From Gudongella oleilytica (GTDB lineage: Bacteria > Bacillota > Clostridia > Tissierellales > Tissierellaceae), in contig NZ_CP035130.1 in the NCBI RefSeq assembly GCF_004101785.1, positions 558,001 to 622,000 of the forward strand: DNA of 64,000 nt. Direction: 5' to 3'. The translations under genes and the position numbers were made by a program. Positions 45,202-53,458 of this stretch are shown one piece after another (position 1 is the first letter of the stretch; each line of letters starts with the position of its first letter). A model generated the notes under the pieces. The model made no database searches and was not told where the DNA came from. It saw only the letters and a list, made by a program, of their open reading frames with translations.

Positions 45202-45791
45202 ATGCTGATGTTTGCCTTCGTATACGAAGATCAGGCTCCAAAGCCTGAAAAATACAACAATATCGATATAGATGAAAGCCTTTTTAAGAAGATAGGACAA
45301 AATGACATGGAGGCCTTCGATCAGCTTTACAGGCTTACAGAGAGGACCATGTATGCCTTCAGCCTATCACTTGTAAAAGATCATCAGGAGAGTCTGGACC
45401 TAATGCAGGAGACATATCTTAAAATACTATCTGCTGCTCATCTTTACAAGCCTATGGGCAAGCCCCTGGCCTGGATGTTCACCATAGCTAAAAACCTTCA
45501 TTACTCATCAGTGCGTAAAGGGTCAAGAACAACCAATCTTGAGCCTGAAACCATACAGGATGACAAAAGGTTTTCTTACATTACTGATATGGATGATAAA
45601 ATAGTGCTCCAGACAGTTCTGGATAAACTGACTGAGGAGGAGAGGGAGATAGTGCTCCTCTATGCTGTGACAGGCCTTAAGCATAAGGAAATAGCCGAGA
45701 GCATCGGTTTAAGCCTTTCTACAACACTATCCAAGTATCATAGAGCCCTTAAAAAGCTTAGGGGACACCTTGAAGAAAGGGAGGTCAGGGC

Positions 45792-45795
<4 letters not shown>
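45202..45795 (+). CDS. ECF-type RNA polymerase sigma factor
   Basis: 197 aa from ATG 45202 (MLMFAFVYEDQ) with AAAGGGG upstream; the in-frame start at 45172 lacks such a site. Region 2 (about 45-105): AFDQLYRLTERTMYAFSLSL, QESLDLMQETYLKIL and WMFTIAKNLHYSSVRK. Region 4 (about 140-190): LTEEEREIVLLYAVTGLKHKEIA with helix-turn-helix SIGLSLSTTLSKYHRALKKL. The stop overlaps the next start (ATGA at 45792-45795), so the downstream RsgI-like membrane protein is very probably its anti-sigma factor. Confidence 0.93.
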
Positions 45796-46769
<974 letters not shown>

Positions 46770-46856
46770 TAGAAATTATGAAAATAATTATCAAATGGAT
46801 GCAATAAAAGTCATCCCTCATCAGTTAACGTATCAAATACAACAGGAGGGATAAGA

Positions 46857-47936
46857 ATGAAGAACAAAACAAAAATTCTAAAGGGTATCGCATTGGTATT
46901 AGCTATAGTAGTCGGAGCAGGAGGTTATTTGACGGCAGTTCCTGCAGGTGCTATCAAAATGGACGTAAATCCAAGTATAGAAATTGTAACTAATAGGCTG
47001 GATAGGGTAATAGAGATAAATCCTCTCAACCTGGATGCAAAGAAGATGCTCGAGAACTTCGAGCCTAAGGATAAATCCCTTGAGGGAACGGTGAATGATC
47101 TGGTTGATTTAATGATACTGACAGGTTATATCTCCGGGGGAAAGGATAATGTGGTGCGCTTAACCGTCAACGATGACACAGTGGATTCAGAACTGGTGGA
47201 AAGAGTCAATAAAGCTATCGCAGCAATGCTGCAAAACAAACAGATAGAAGCCAGAGTCATAAAACAAACGCTAAAAGATAGCCTGGATGACGATTTATAT
47301 GAGGATGATAAAGACGATGAAAGAACAGTTGAACCAAAAGAGATTATTACCAGAGCTGATGCGGAGGCAATTGCACTTGCGAGAGTAAATGGTGAGATCA
47401 TAAAGCTGGAGTTGGATGACAAATCAGATGATGGCAAACCTGAATACGAGATTCACATAATTGCAGACGGTGTTAAGCATGAATTAGAAATTGACGCTTT
47501 TAATGGAACTATAACAGAGCATGAAATGGACGACGATGATGATGATCATGACAATAAAGACGATAAAAAAACTGATGCAAACAGTATATCTGAATCTGTC
47601 AGAGTGGATGCAGCAAATCAGCAGAAACAGATCATCGGAGTGGAAGGAGCAAAAAATATTGCACTTAGTATGGTTAAAGGCGAGATCAAAAGTATCGAGC
47701 TTGAGGATGACGACGATGATTTGGAATACAAAATCGAAATAGTCAGCGAAGGAAGAGAATATGAAATAGAGTTAGACGCGTATACCGGGAAGGTTCTTGA
47801 ATTCGAGAGCGATGACCTTTATGATGACTGGGACGGCTACGATGACGATGACGATGATAGAGCTGACGACGATGACGACGATGACGACGATGATGATGAC
47901 GATGATGATGACGATGATGATAGAGATGACGATTAA
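46857..47936 (+). CDS. Exported RsgI-ectodomain/PepSY protein with poly-Asp tail
   Basis: 359 aa. N-terminal signal or TM (KILKGIALVLAIVVGAGGYL), then an RsgI-type module (KMDVNPSIEIVTNRLDRVIEI and following helices, about 32-145) homologous to the ectodomain encoded just upstream; two PepSY domains at about 160-222 (ITRADAEAIALARVNGEI ... IDAFNGTI) and 261-322 (GVEGAKNIALSMVKGEI ... LDAYTGKVLEFE); and a C-terminal run of about 40 residues, nearly all Asp. Acidic linkers separate the domains. AGGAGGG ribosome binding site. Third gene of the ECF operon. Likely an extracytoplasmic ligand-binding or competitor partner for the anti-sigma ectodomain (inference). Confidence 0.82.
   Translation: MKNKTKILKGIALVLAIVVGAGGYLTAVPAGAIKMDVNPSIEIVTNRLDRVIEINPLNLDAKKMLENFEPKDKSLEGTVNDLVDLMILTGYISGGKDNVVRLTVNDDTVDSELVERVNKAIAAMLQNKQIEARVIKQTLKDSLDDDLYEDDKDDERTVEPKEIITRADAEAIALARVNGEIIKLELDDKSDDGKPEYEIHIIADGVKHELEIDAFNGTITEHEMDDDDDDHDNKDDKKTDANSISESVRVDAANQQKQIIGVEGAKNIALSMVKGEIKSIELEDDDDDLEYKIEIVSEGREYEIELDAYTGKVLEFESDDLYDDWDGYDDDDDDRADDDDDDDDDDDDDDDDDDDRDDD
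47830..47935 (+). repeat. Second GAY triplet tract
   Basis: GATGAC repeats encoding the poly-Asp tail of the PepSY protein; same composition as the tract at 46596-46767. Confidence 0.9.
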
Positions 47937-47950
47937 TTAGTGATATAATG

Positions 47951-47980
47951 TGAGGGGACAAATTCCCCTCATATTTTTTT
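47951..47980 (+). terminator. Terminator of the ECF sigma operon
   Basis: TGAGGGGA (47951-47958) pairs with TCCCCTCA (47964-47971), followed by a run of seven to eight T (47973-47980). Confidence 0.92.
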
Positions 47981-48066
47981 GCAAGAACTTAGGGTTTCTA
48001 AATATCAGGCTAAAGTGATATAATATTAAACATAATATTTCCAATAGGGACTGGGGAGGAATACAT

Positions 48067-49083
48067 ATGAATTATGACGAAGTAAGAGAAAAGGCAAAGG
48101 AGATATTGACTCCAAATTGCCTGGTTTGCAAGGAATGCAATGGTGTCGCCTGCAGGGGATGGGTACCGGGAGTAGGTGCTAAGTGGACAGGCAGCTCATT
48201 TATAAGGAGCTTCAACTATTTAAACGAAGTCAAGGTAGTAATGGATACCATTTATAAGGGAAAGGGTCAGGATATTTCAATCGAGCTTTTCGATAAAAAA
48301 TTTTCAGCACCAATTTTTGTAGCTCCAATAGGAGGAATGGACATTAACTTCGGCGGGAAGCTGTCAGAGGAAGAATACCACAGAAGGACCCTTATGGGAG
48401 CAAAGGCAGCAGGAATAGCTGCATTCACTGGGGATGGTGCTAATGATGACTATTTCAATGCACCCTTAAAGCCTCTTAAGGAGGTAGGTGGATGGGGCAT
48501 CCCTACTCTTAAGCCATGGTCTCAGGAAAAGATATTTGAAAAAATAAAAATTGTCGAAGACCTAAATGTCCTTGCACTTGCAATGGATATAGATTCAGCA
48601 GGTCTGGTTCATTTGGCTGCTTCCGGCAAACCTGTTTACTCAAAGACCGTCGAGGATCTTAAGTCAATAGTCGATTCAACCGGGCTGCCCTTCATTATAA
48701 AAGGTATAATGAGCGGTAAAGGCGCCGAAAAAGCAGCCCAGTCGGGAGCATATGGTATAGTGGTCTCAAATCATGGAGGCAGAGTTCTGGATAATACTCC
48801 GGCAACTACTGAAATGCTACCTGAAATAAGAAAAGTTGTCGGTAAGAGCATCAAGATATTCGTAGACGGAGGCATCCGAACCGGAGCTGATGTGTTTAAA
48901 GCACTTGCTTTAGGTGCAGATGCTGTTTTGATCGGCAGGACATTTACCATCTCGGCCTTTGGCGGAGGAGCAGAGGGAGTTAAGATCTATGCTGAAAAAC
49001 TTATGGCAGAGCTTAAGGATACAATGCTAATGACCGGATGCTCAACACTAGAGGATATAACTTTTGACAAAATAAGATTTTGA
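48067..49083 (+). CDS. FMN-dependent alpha-hydroxy-acid oxidase/dehydrogenase family protein with N-terminal Cys cluster
   Basis: 338 aa, TIM-barrel FMN enzyme related to lactate and glycolate oxidases. Barrel motifs: APIFVAPIGGMD, LPFIIKGIMSGKGAEKAAQSG (FMN-binding Lys), GIVVSNHGGRVLD (catalytic His), KIFVDGGIRTGADVFKALALGA and DAVLIGR. Shorter at the N-terminus than canonical members. Residues 17-30 carry CLVCKECNGVACRG, a four-Cys cluster not found in aerobic lactate oxidases and possibly an Fe-S or zinc site linked to an anaerobic electron acceptor (inference). GGGGAGG-type site upstream. Confidence 0.87.
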   Translation: MNYDEVREKAKEILTPNCLVCKECNGVACRGWVPGVGAKWTGSSFIRSFNYLNEVKVVMDTIYKGKGQDISIELFDKKFSAPIFVAPIGGMDINFGGKLSEEEYHRRTLMGAKAAGIAAFTGDGANDDYFNAPLKPLKEVGGWGIPTLKPWSQEKIFEKIKIVEDLNVLALAMDIDSAGLVHLAASGKPVYSKTVEDLKSIVDSTGLPFIIKGIMSGKGAEKAAQSGAYGIVVSNHGGRVLDNTPATTEMLPEIRKVVGKSIKIFVDGGIRTGADVFKALALGADAVLIGRTFTISAFGGGAEGVKIYAEKLMAELKDTMLMTGCSTLEDITFDKIRF

Positions 49084-49137
49084 TCATGGACAGACCGATA
49101 AAACGGCCTGTCTGACTACACTACATGGAGAATTATA

Positions 49138-50064
49138 ATGACCTATTTCAGCTTTACATTCATAAATGTCATACTACCGATTTTCCTGGTTATCGCTGCA
49201 GGCGCTGTCATGAATACTGCATTTCATATCGACATCAAATCACTTACAAAGCTTCAGTTTTATATATTGATGCCCTCAATGCTATTTCTCAAGGTCTATG
49301 AAAGTCAGCTAAGCAGCCAGGTAATTAAAGCAGCAACTACGGTAACATTAACTGCGATCATATCAATAGTAGCTATGTCTATGATAATAGCCAGATTCAG
49401 AGGATATTCAAAATCTGAGAGCAGTGTCTTTGTAAATTCATCAACATTCTTTAACTCAGGGAATTACAGCTTGCCGTTGATTCAGCTTTTATTCAATGAC
49501 CCAGTGGCAGTTTCTATACAGGCAATCATATTAATGGCTCATAATGTTGCATTTTTCACTATTGGTATATTTACTGCAAGCTCTGGAAATAGAAGTCCAA
49601 AAGAAGCCTTGATCAATGTGTTAAAAATGCCATTGCTATATATAATGGCTTTTGCGGCAATTATGAAGTCTTCAGGGGTTATTATTCCCGATCCGATTTT
49701 AGATCCACTGAAGATCTTAACTGATGGCTATATGGCTATAGCACTCTTGACTTTGGGAGCTCAATTATCTGAAACTAAATTTACAATAAGCAACTCCAGG
49801 CTCTATCTGTCTAGCTTTATTAGATTGATTGTATCCCCTGCGATAGCTTTTTTAATAGTAACACTATTAGGTATTGATGGTTTGCTTGCCAGAGTTCTGG
49901 TAATTGGACTTGGAGCACCAACTGCAGTAAATGTAGTATTAACATCCATCGAGCTGGATAATGAGCCTGAATTTGCTTCGCAGGCAGTTTTCACCTCAAC
50001 AATACTAAGCATGATAACAATAAACCTGGTCATTATGGCAGCCTTTGCTCTCATACCGGCTTAG
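49138..50064 (+). CDS. AEC-family (auxin efflux carrier type) transporter
   Basis: 308 aa with about ten hydrophobic helices. N-terminal FINVILPIFLVIAAGAVMN, the central segment STFFNSGNYSLPLIQLLF typical of AEC carriers (mirrored half-repeat), and the C-terminal LIRLIVSPAIAFLIVTLLG and APTAVNVVLTSIEL. Bacterial members move dicarboxylates or amino acids. It lies 54 nt after the hydroxyacid oxidase gene, so it may move the substrate or product of that enzyme (inference). Confidence 0.87.
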   Translation: MTYFSFTFINVILPIFLVIAAGAVMNTAFHIDIKSLTKLQFYILMPSMLFLKVYESQLSSQVIKAATTVTLTAIISIVAMSMIIARFRGYSKSESSVFVNSSTFFNSGNYSLPLIQLLFNDPVAVSIQAIILMAHNVAFFTIGIFTASSGNRSPKEALINVLKMPLLYIMAFAAIMKSSGVIIPDPILDPLKILTDGYMAIALLTLGAQLSETKFTISNSRLYLSSFIRLIVSPAIAFLIVTLLGIDGLLARVLVIGLGAPTAVNVVLTSIELDNEPEFASQAVFTSTILSMITINLVIMAAFALIPA

Positions 50065-50135
50065 TTATAATGTTGAAAAATTCGTGGTACAGATGTACAA
50101 TCCCATTATAATAGTATCATCAAGGAGGTGAGAGG

Positions 50136-51410
50136 ATGGGGAAAATCAAATACATACAAAGAGATACCAATGGTTCTATAAAGCTTGATGCTGAGTATAT
50201 CGGTACCGATTCAGCCGGTAAACACATGGAGTATATCCTCACAGAGGAAAATGGCAAACTAATACTCACACCCTCCATCCATTCACTATCAAGACTATAC
50301 ATAGAGCCTACCTCGGCATGTAACCTTAACTGCGTTACCTGCATAAGGAGGACATGGAGCGAAAAGCCAGGCTTCATGGAAATGTCTGCTTTTAATGCAT
50401 TGGTTAGCCAGCTAAAGGAGTTTTCGTCTCTGGAGTCGATAATGTTTGGCGGATTTGGTGAGCCGATGCACCACCCTGAAATATTCAATATGATAGCTGC
50501 ACTTAAGGTCTTGGGACTAAAGGTCGAGATAACCACCAACGGGACTATGCTGAATAAGGAAAGCTTTGAAAAACTATTTTCATCCGGACTGGACACATTG
50601 TGGGTTTCAATTGACAGCACAGAGACTTCAACCTTCAATGCAATAAGAGAGGGAGCTGATTTTGGGGGTATCCATGATAATCTTAAGCTTTTCAAAAGAA
50701 TGAATCAGGAGAGCGACAAAAAAATGACCTTAGGAATTGCCTTTGTCGCTACAAAAGATAATGTCGACGAACTTTCAAAATTAAGAAGCTTTGCAGCAAA
50801 CGTCTGGGCAGAAAAAATTTCAGTGAGCAATGTGATCCCATACGACAGAGAAATGGAAAGTAAAATGCTTTGCAGAAAAGTACTCTTCAAGCCTCTGGCT
50901 TACACAAAGGCTGAGGAGGAGAGGATAGGATTTAAGGAGATAATAATCCCAGAGATAAGTCTTCCAAGGATAGATTATAATGAGACCACAAAGGATGCTC
51001 TCCATGATATCAGAGGTTCTATGATGAAGGTGAAGCTCCTAAACGAGACCTTTAAGGCATACGATGACCACTGCAGATTTGTCCATGACAGGATATCCTT
51101 CATAAGGTGGGATGGAATGGTTTCTCCATGTATGGGGCTACTGCATTCATACACGACCTTTCTAAATGGTAATGAACGCAGGATGAATGAGTATACACTT
51201 GGTAGCATCAGAGAAAAATCTTTGAAGGAAATCTGGGAAAGCAGTGAATACAAAGAATTCAGAGAGAACGTATATGAATTTGAATTTTCACCCTGTGTCT
51301 TATGTGGTGGATGCAAGGATATCAATTCAAATGAAGCAGACTGCAGGACTGATAGTTCACCAGTTTGCGGAGGATGTCTCTGGGCTCAGGGAGTAATACA
51401 ATGTCCATAG
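50136..51410 (+). CDS. Radical SAM/SPASM protein, possible tungsten-enzyme maturase
   Basis: 424 aa. Radical SAM 4Fe-4S motif CNLNCVTC (CxxxCxxC, near residue 62-69) after RLYIEPTSA, the GGFGEPMHHPEI and VEITTNGTML barrel strands, and a C-terminal SPASM-like Cys-rich region (DGMVSPCMGLLHS; SPCVLCGGCKD; SPVCGGCLWAQG) for auxiliary clusters. The layout resembles the radical SAM maturases associated with tungsten-cofactor oxidoreductases; an AOR gene exists in this window but 34 kb away. The specific role is therefore tentative. AAGGAGGTGAG site upstream. Confidence 0.82.
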   Translation: MGKIKYIQRDTNGSIKLDAEYIGTDSAGKHMEYILTEENGKLILTPSIHSLSRLYIEPTSACNLNCVTCIRRTWSEKPGFMEMSAFNALVSQLKEFSSLESIMFGGFGEPMHHPEIFNMIAALKVLGLKVEITTNGTMLNKESFEKLFSSGLDTLWVSIDSTETSTFNAIREGADFGGIHDNLKLFKRMNQESDKKMTLGIAFVATKDNVDELSKLRSFAANVWAEKISVSNVIPYDREMESKMLCRKVLFKPLAYTKAEEERIGFKEIIIPEISLPRIDYNETTKDALHDIRGSMMKVKLLNETFKAYDDHCRFVHDRISFIRWDGMVSPCMGLLHSYTTFLNGNERRMNEYTLGSIREKSLKEIWESSEYKEFRENVYEFEFSPCVLCGGCKDINSNEADCRTDSSPVCGGCLWAQGVIQCP

Positions 51411-51418
51411 TAACATCT

Positions 51419-51493
51419 GCTGGTGTGGCTCAGAGGTAGAGCAGCGCACTCGTAATGCGCAGGTCGTGGGTTCGATTCCCACCACCAGCTCCA
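51419..51493 (+). tRNA. tRNA-Thr (anticodon CGT)
   Basis: Acceptor GCTGGTG / CACCAGC, D arm GCTCAGAGGTAGAGC, anticodon loop CTCGTAA, T loop TTCGATT, discriminator T, CCA encoded. Confidence 0.96.
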
Positions 51494-51515
51494 AAATATA
51501 CTTAGGAGGTATAAA

Positions 51516-52397
51516 ATGCTTAAAGGAATTTACACACCGATCGTCACCCCATTTGCAGAGGATGAATCGATCGATTATGGAAAGCTGAAGCACAATCTTG
51601 ATCTACTGGCAAAGACTGATCTGGATGGGATCGTAGTTCTTGGCTCAAATGGTGAGTTTGTATACCTTACTCACGCTGAAAAGCTTGAGCTTATAAAGTT
51701 CTGTATCGAAAATTTCACCAGGGAGAAAAGAATAATCGTAGGTACTTCCTATGACTCCACACTCGAGACTATAAGCTTCTGTAAGGAAGCAGCAGAGCTG
51801 GGTGCAGACGCAGCCCTGATCCTTCCACCACATTACTACAAAGGAAGTATGAATGAGGAAGTACTCTATAATCACTTTGTAGACGTTGCGGATGAGTCGC
51901 CTATCCCTGTAATGCTTTATAATATGCCAGGCAATACAGGCATAAATATGTCCTCAAAGCTCATTGCACGACTTGCAAGGCATCCAAATATCGTTGGAAT
52001 AAAGGATACATCAGGCAATATCGTCCAGCTATCCGAGATAGTAAGAGATACGGACGATGACTTTGTTGTATTTGCAGGTAATGCCGGATATCTTTTACCT
52101 GCACTAACAGTAGGAGCAAGAGGTGCAACTGTAGCTCTAGGCAATATATTGCCCAATGAGTGCTGTCAACTGGTAAAGCTTGTTAAAGAAGGTAAGCTAG
52201 AAGAAGCAAGAGAGCTGCAATTAAAGCTTATTGAAATAAACTTCATAGTGACCGGAGGAATGGGAGTTCCAGCATTAAAGGCTGGTATGGATATGCTTGG
52301 TTACCAGGGTGGTATTCCACGAAGACCTTTAAGACCTCTTGAGGAAGACAAAAAACAAGTTGTAAAAGCTGCCCTTGGAAAGCTGGGCGTACTTTAA
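51516..52397 (+). CDS. Dihydrodipicolinate synthase/N-acetylneuraminate lyase family aldolase
   Basis: 293 aa TIM-barrel class I aldolase. Schiff-base Lys in IVGIKDTSGN, Tyr/Gly loop MLYNMPGNTGI, substrate loop GSNGEFVYLT (in place of the GTTGE of true DapA), and LPPHYYKG. The GSNGE loop and the neighbours (tautomerase, RidA) favour a catabolic 2-oxo-acid aldolase or hydrolyase over lysine biosynthesis, but DapA activity cannot be excluded. AGGAGG site; 22 nt before the tautomerase gene. Confidence 0.85.
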   Translation: MLKGIYTPIVTPFAEDESIDYGKLKHNLDLLAKTDLDGIVVLGSNGEFVYLTHAEKLELIKFCIENFTREKRIIVGTSYDSTLETISFCKEAAELGADAALILPPHYYKGSMNEEVLYNHFVDVADESPIPVMLYNMPGNTGINMSSKLIARLARHPNIVGIKDTSGNIVQLSEIVRDTDDDFVVFAGNAGYLLPALTVGARGATVALGNILPNECCQLVKLVKEGKLEEARELQLKLIEINFIVTGGMGVPALKAGMDMLGYQGGIPRRPLRPLEEDKKQVVKAALGKLGVL

Positions 52398-52418
52398 CAT
52401 ATCTAAGGAGGAATACAA

Positions 52419-52610
52419 ATGCCAATTATTCAAGTAGAAATGCTTAAAGGAAGAACAGTAGAACAAAAGAGAGCCATGGCGAAAAAGGTTACTGAGGCCT
52501 TGGTGGAGACGGTTGGATGCAAAACTGAGGCGGTTAAGATCATAATCAGAGAGATGGAGTTCGAAGATTATGCACAGGGTGGAGTACTTCACTGCGACAT
52601 TAATAAATAG
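52419..52610 (+). CDS. 4-oxalocrotonate tautomerase family protein
   Basis: 63 aa including Met, the standard 4-OT size. The catalytic N-terminal Pro follows Met (MPIIQVEMLKGRT); beta-alpha-beta fold with AMAKKVTEALVETVG and VKIIIREM. Catalyses keto-enol tautomerisation of 2-oxo acids. In an operon with the aldolase upstream, suggesting a shared 2-oxo-acid pathway. Confidence 0.93.
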   Translation: MPIIQVEMLKGRTVEQKRAMAKKVTEALVETVGCKTEAVKIIIREMEFEDYAQGGVLHCDINK

Positions 52611-52748
52611 CAAATTGCCGCTAAGATCAATCGGTTGCATGCTTGATTTTAATTCTCTCATAGTGCTGCTGTAAGGCAGCCTTATTTTTCTATCTTCACT
52701 TTTTCGAATTAACTTATTATATTAAGAATCAAGACAGGAGATGATTTT

Positions 52749-53210
52749 ATGTCAGAAATTGAGAAAAAACTGGAGGCATTAGGAATTGATCTTCCAGGAC
52801 AGACGAAGGCAGCCGGCAATTACGTTACGGCAAGAAGAACTGGCAATTTGATCTATACATCCGGGAACGGACCAACAAGGGATGGAAAGATCCTGGCGGT
52901 AGGAATGCTTGGGGCAGAGCTCTCTATAGAAGAAGGTTACCAAGCAGCAAGAGAGACAATGATAAATATTTTGGGCGTATTGAAATGTGAATTGGGCGAC
53001 TTGGACAAAATAGTGAAATTTGTCAAGATCCTCGGATTCGTTCAAAGCACTGATGATTTCTATGACCAGCCAAAAGTATTGAACGGTGCATCGGATTTAT
53101 TGGTCGAGGTATTTGGAGAGAAGGGGAGACATGCAAGATCTGCAATAGGGACAAGTGTATTGCCATTTAACATGCCTGTAGAGATAGAAGTGATAGTTGA
53201 GGTCGATTGA
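52749..53210 (+). CDS. RidA/YjgF-family protein
   Basis: 153 aa; RidA-like (YjgF/YER057c/UK114), longer than the 125-130 aa of canonical RidA and closest to the subgroup with an N-terminal helix (EIEKKLEALGIDLP). Motifs: NLIYTSGNGPTRDG, MINILGVLKCELGDLDKIVK, and HARSAIGTSVLPFNMPVEIE carrying the conserved Arg of the active pocket. Probably hydrolyses enamines/imines formed by PLP enzymes. Separate ribosome binding site (CAGGAG), 138 nt after the tautomerase. Confidence 0.9.
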   Translation: MSEIEKKLEALGIDLPGQTKAAGNYVTARRTGNLIYTSGNGPTRDGKILAVGMLGAELSIEEGYQAARETMINILGVLKCELGDLDKIVKFVKILGFVQSTDDFYDQPKVLNGASDLLVEVFGEKGRHARSAIGTSVLPFNMPVEIEVIVEVD

Positions 53211-53258
53211 CATTTAACTAGTTTGGAATTATACTAATATAGTGAATCAACTGAGCAT

Positions 53259-53335
53259 GCGCCCATAGCTCAGCTGGATAGAGTAGCTGGCTTCGAACCA
53301 GTTGGTCGGGGGTTCGAATCCCTCTGGGCGTACCA
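53259..53335 (+). tRNA. tRNA-Arg (anticodon TCG)
   Basis: Acceptor GCGCCCA / TGGGCGT with a terminal G-T pair, D arm GCTCAGCTGGATAGAGT, anticodon loop CTTCGAA, T loop TTCGAAT, CCA encoded. Confidence 0.95.
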
Positions 53336-53352
53336 CATAGAAACATTGAAAA

Positions 53353-53438
53353 GACTGCATTGTAGCGTTATACCCCAGGGAGGGATAGGGTTCATTTCCT
53401 CTCTCTGGAGCAATAGCCGGAGCAATGCAGTCCTTTTA
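53353..53438 (+). ncRNA. Structured element after tRNA-Arg, small RNA or complex terminator
   Basis: Outer arms GACTGCATTG (53353-53362) and CAATGCAGTC (53423-53432) are perfectly complementary. An inner stem pairs CCAGGGAGG (near 53374) with CCTCTCTCTGG (near 53399). A CTTTTATTT tail follows. The 60-nt internal structured loop is larger than a simple terminator needs. Confidence 0.5.
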
Positions 53439-53458
53439 TTTGTTCGCTAAGCTAGATA

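Noticed and set aside
51357-51593. Minus-strand ORF across tRNA-Thr
   Set aside because: Antisense to a tRNA and to the ends of two real genes.
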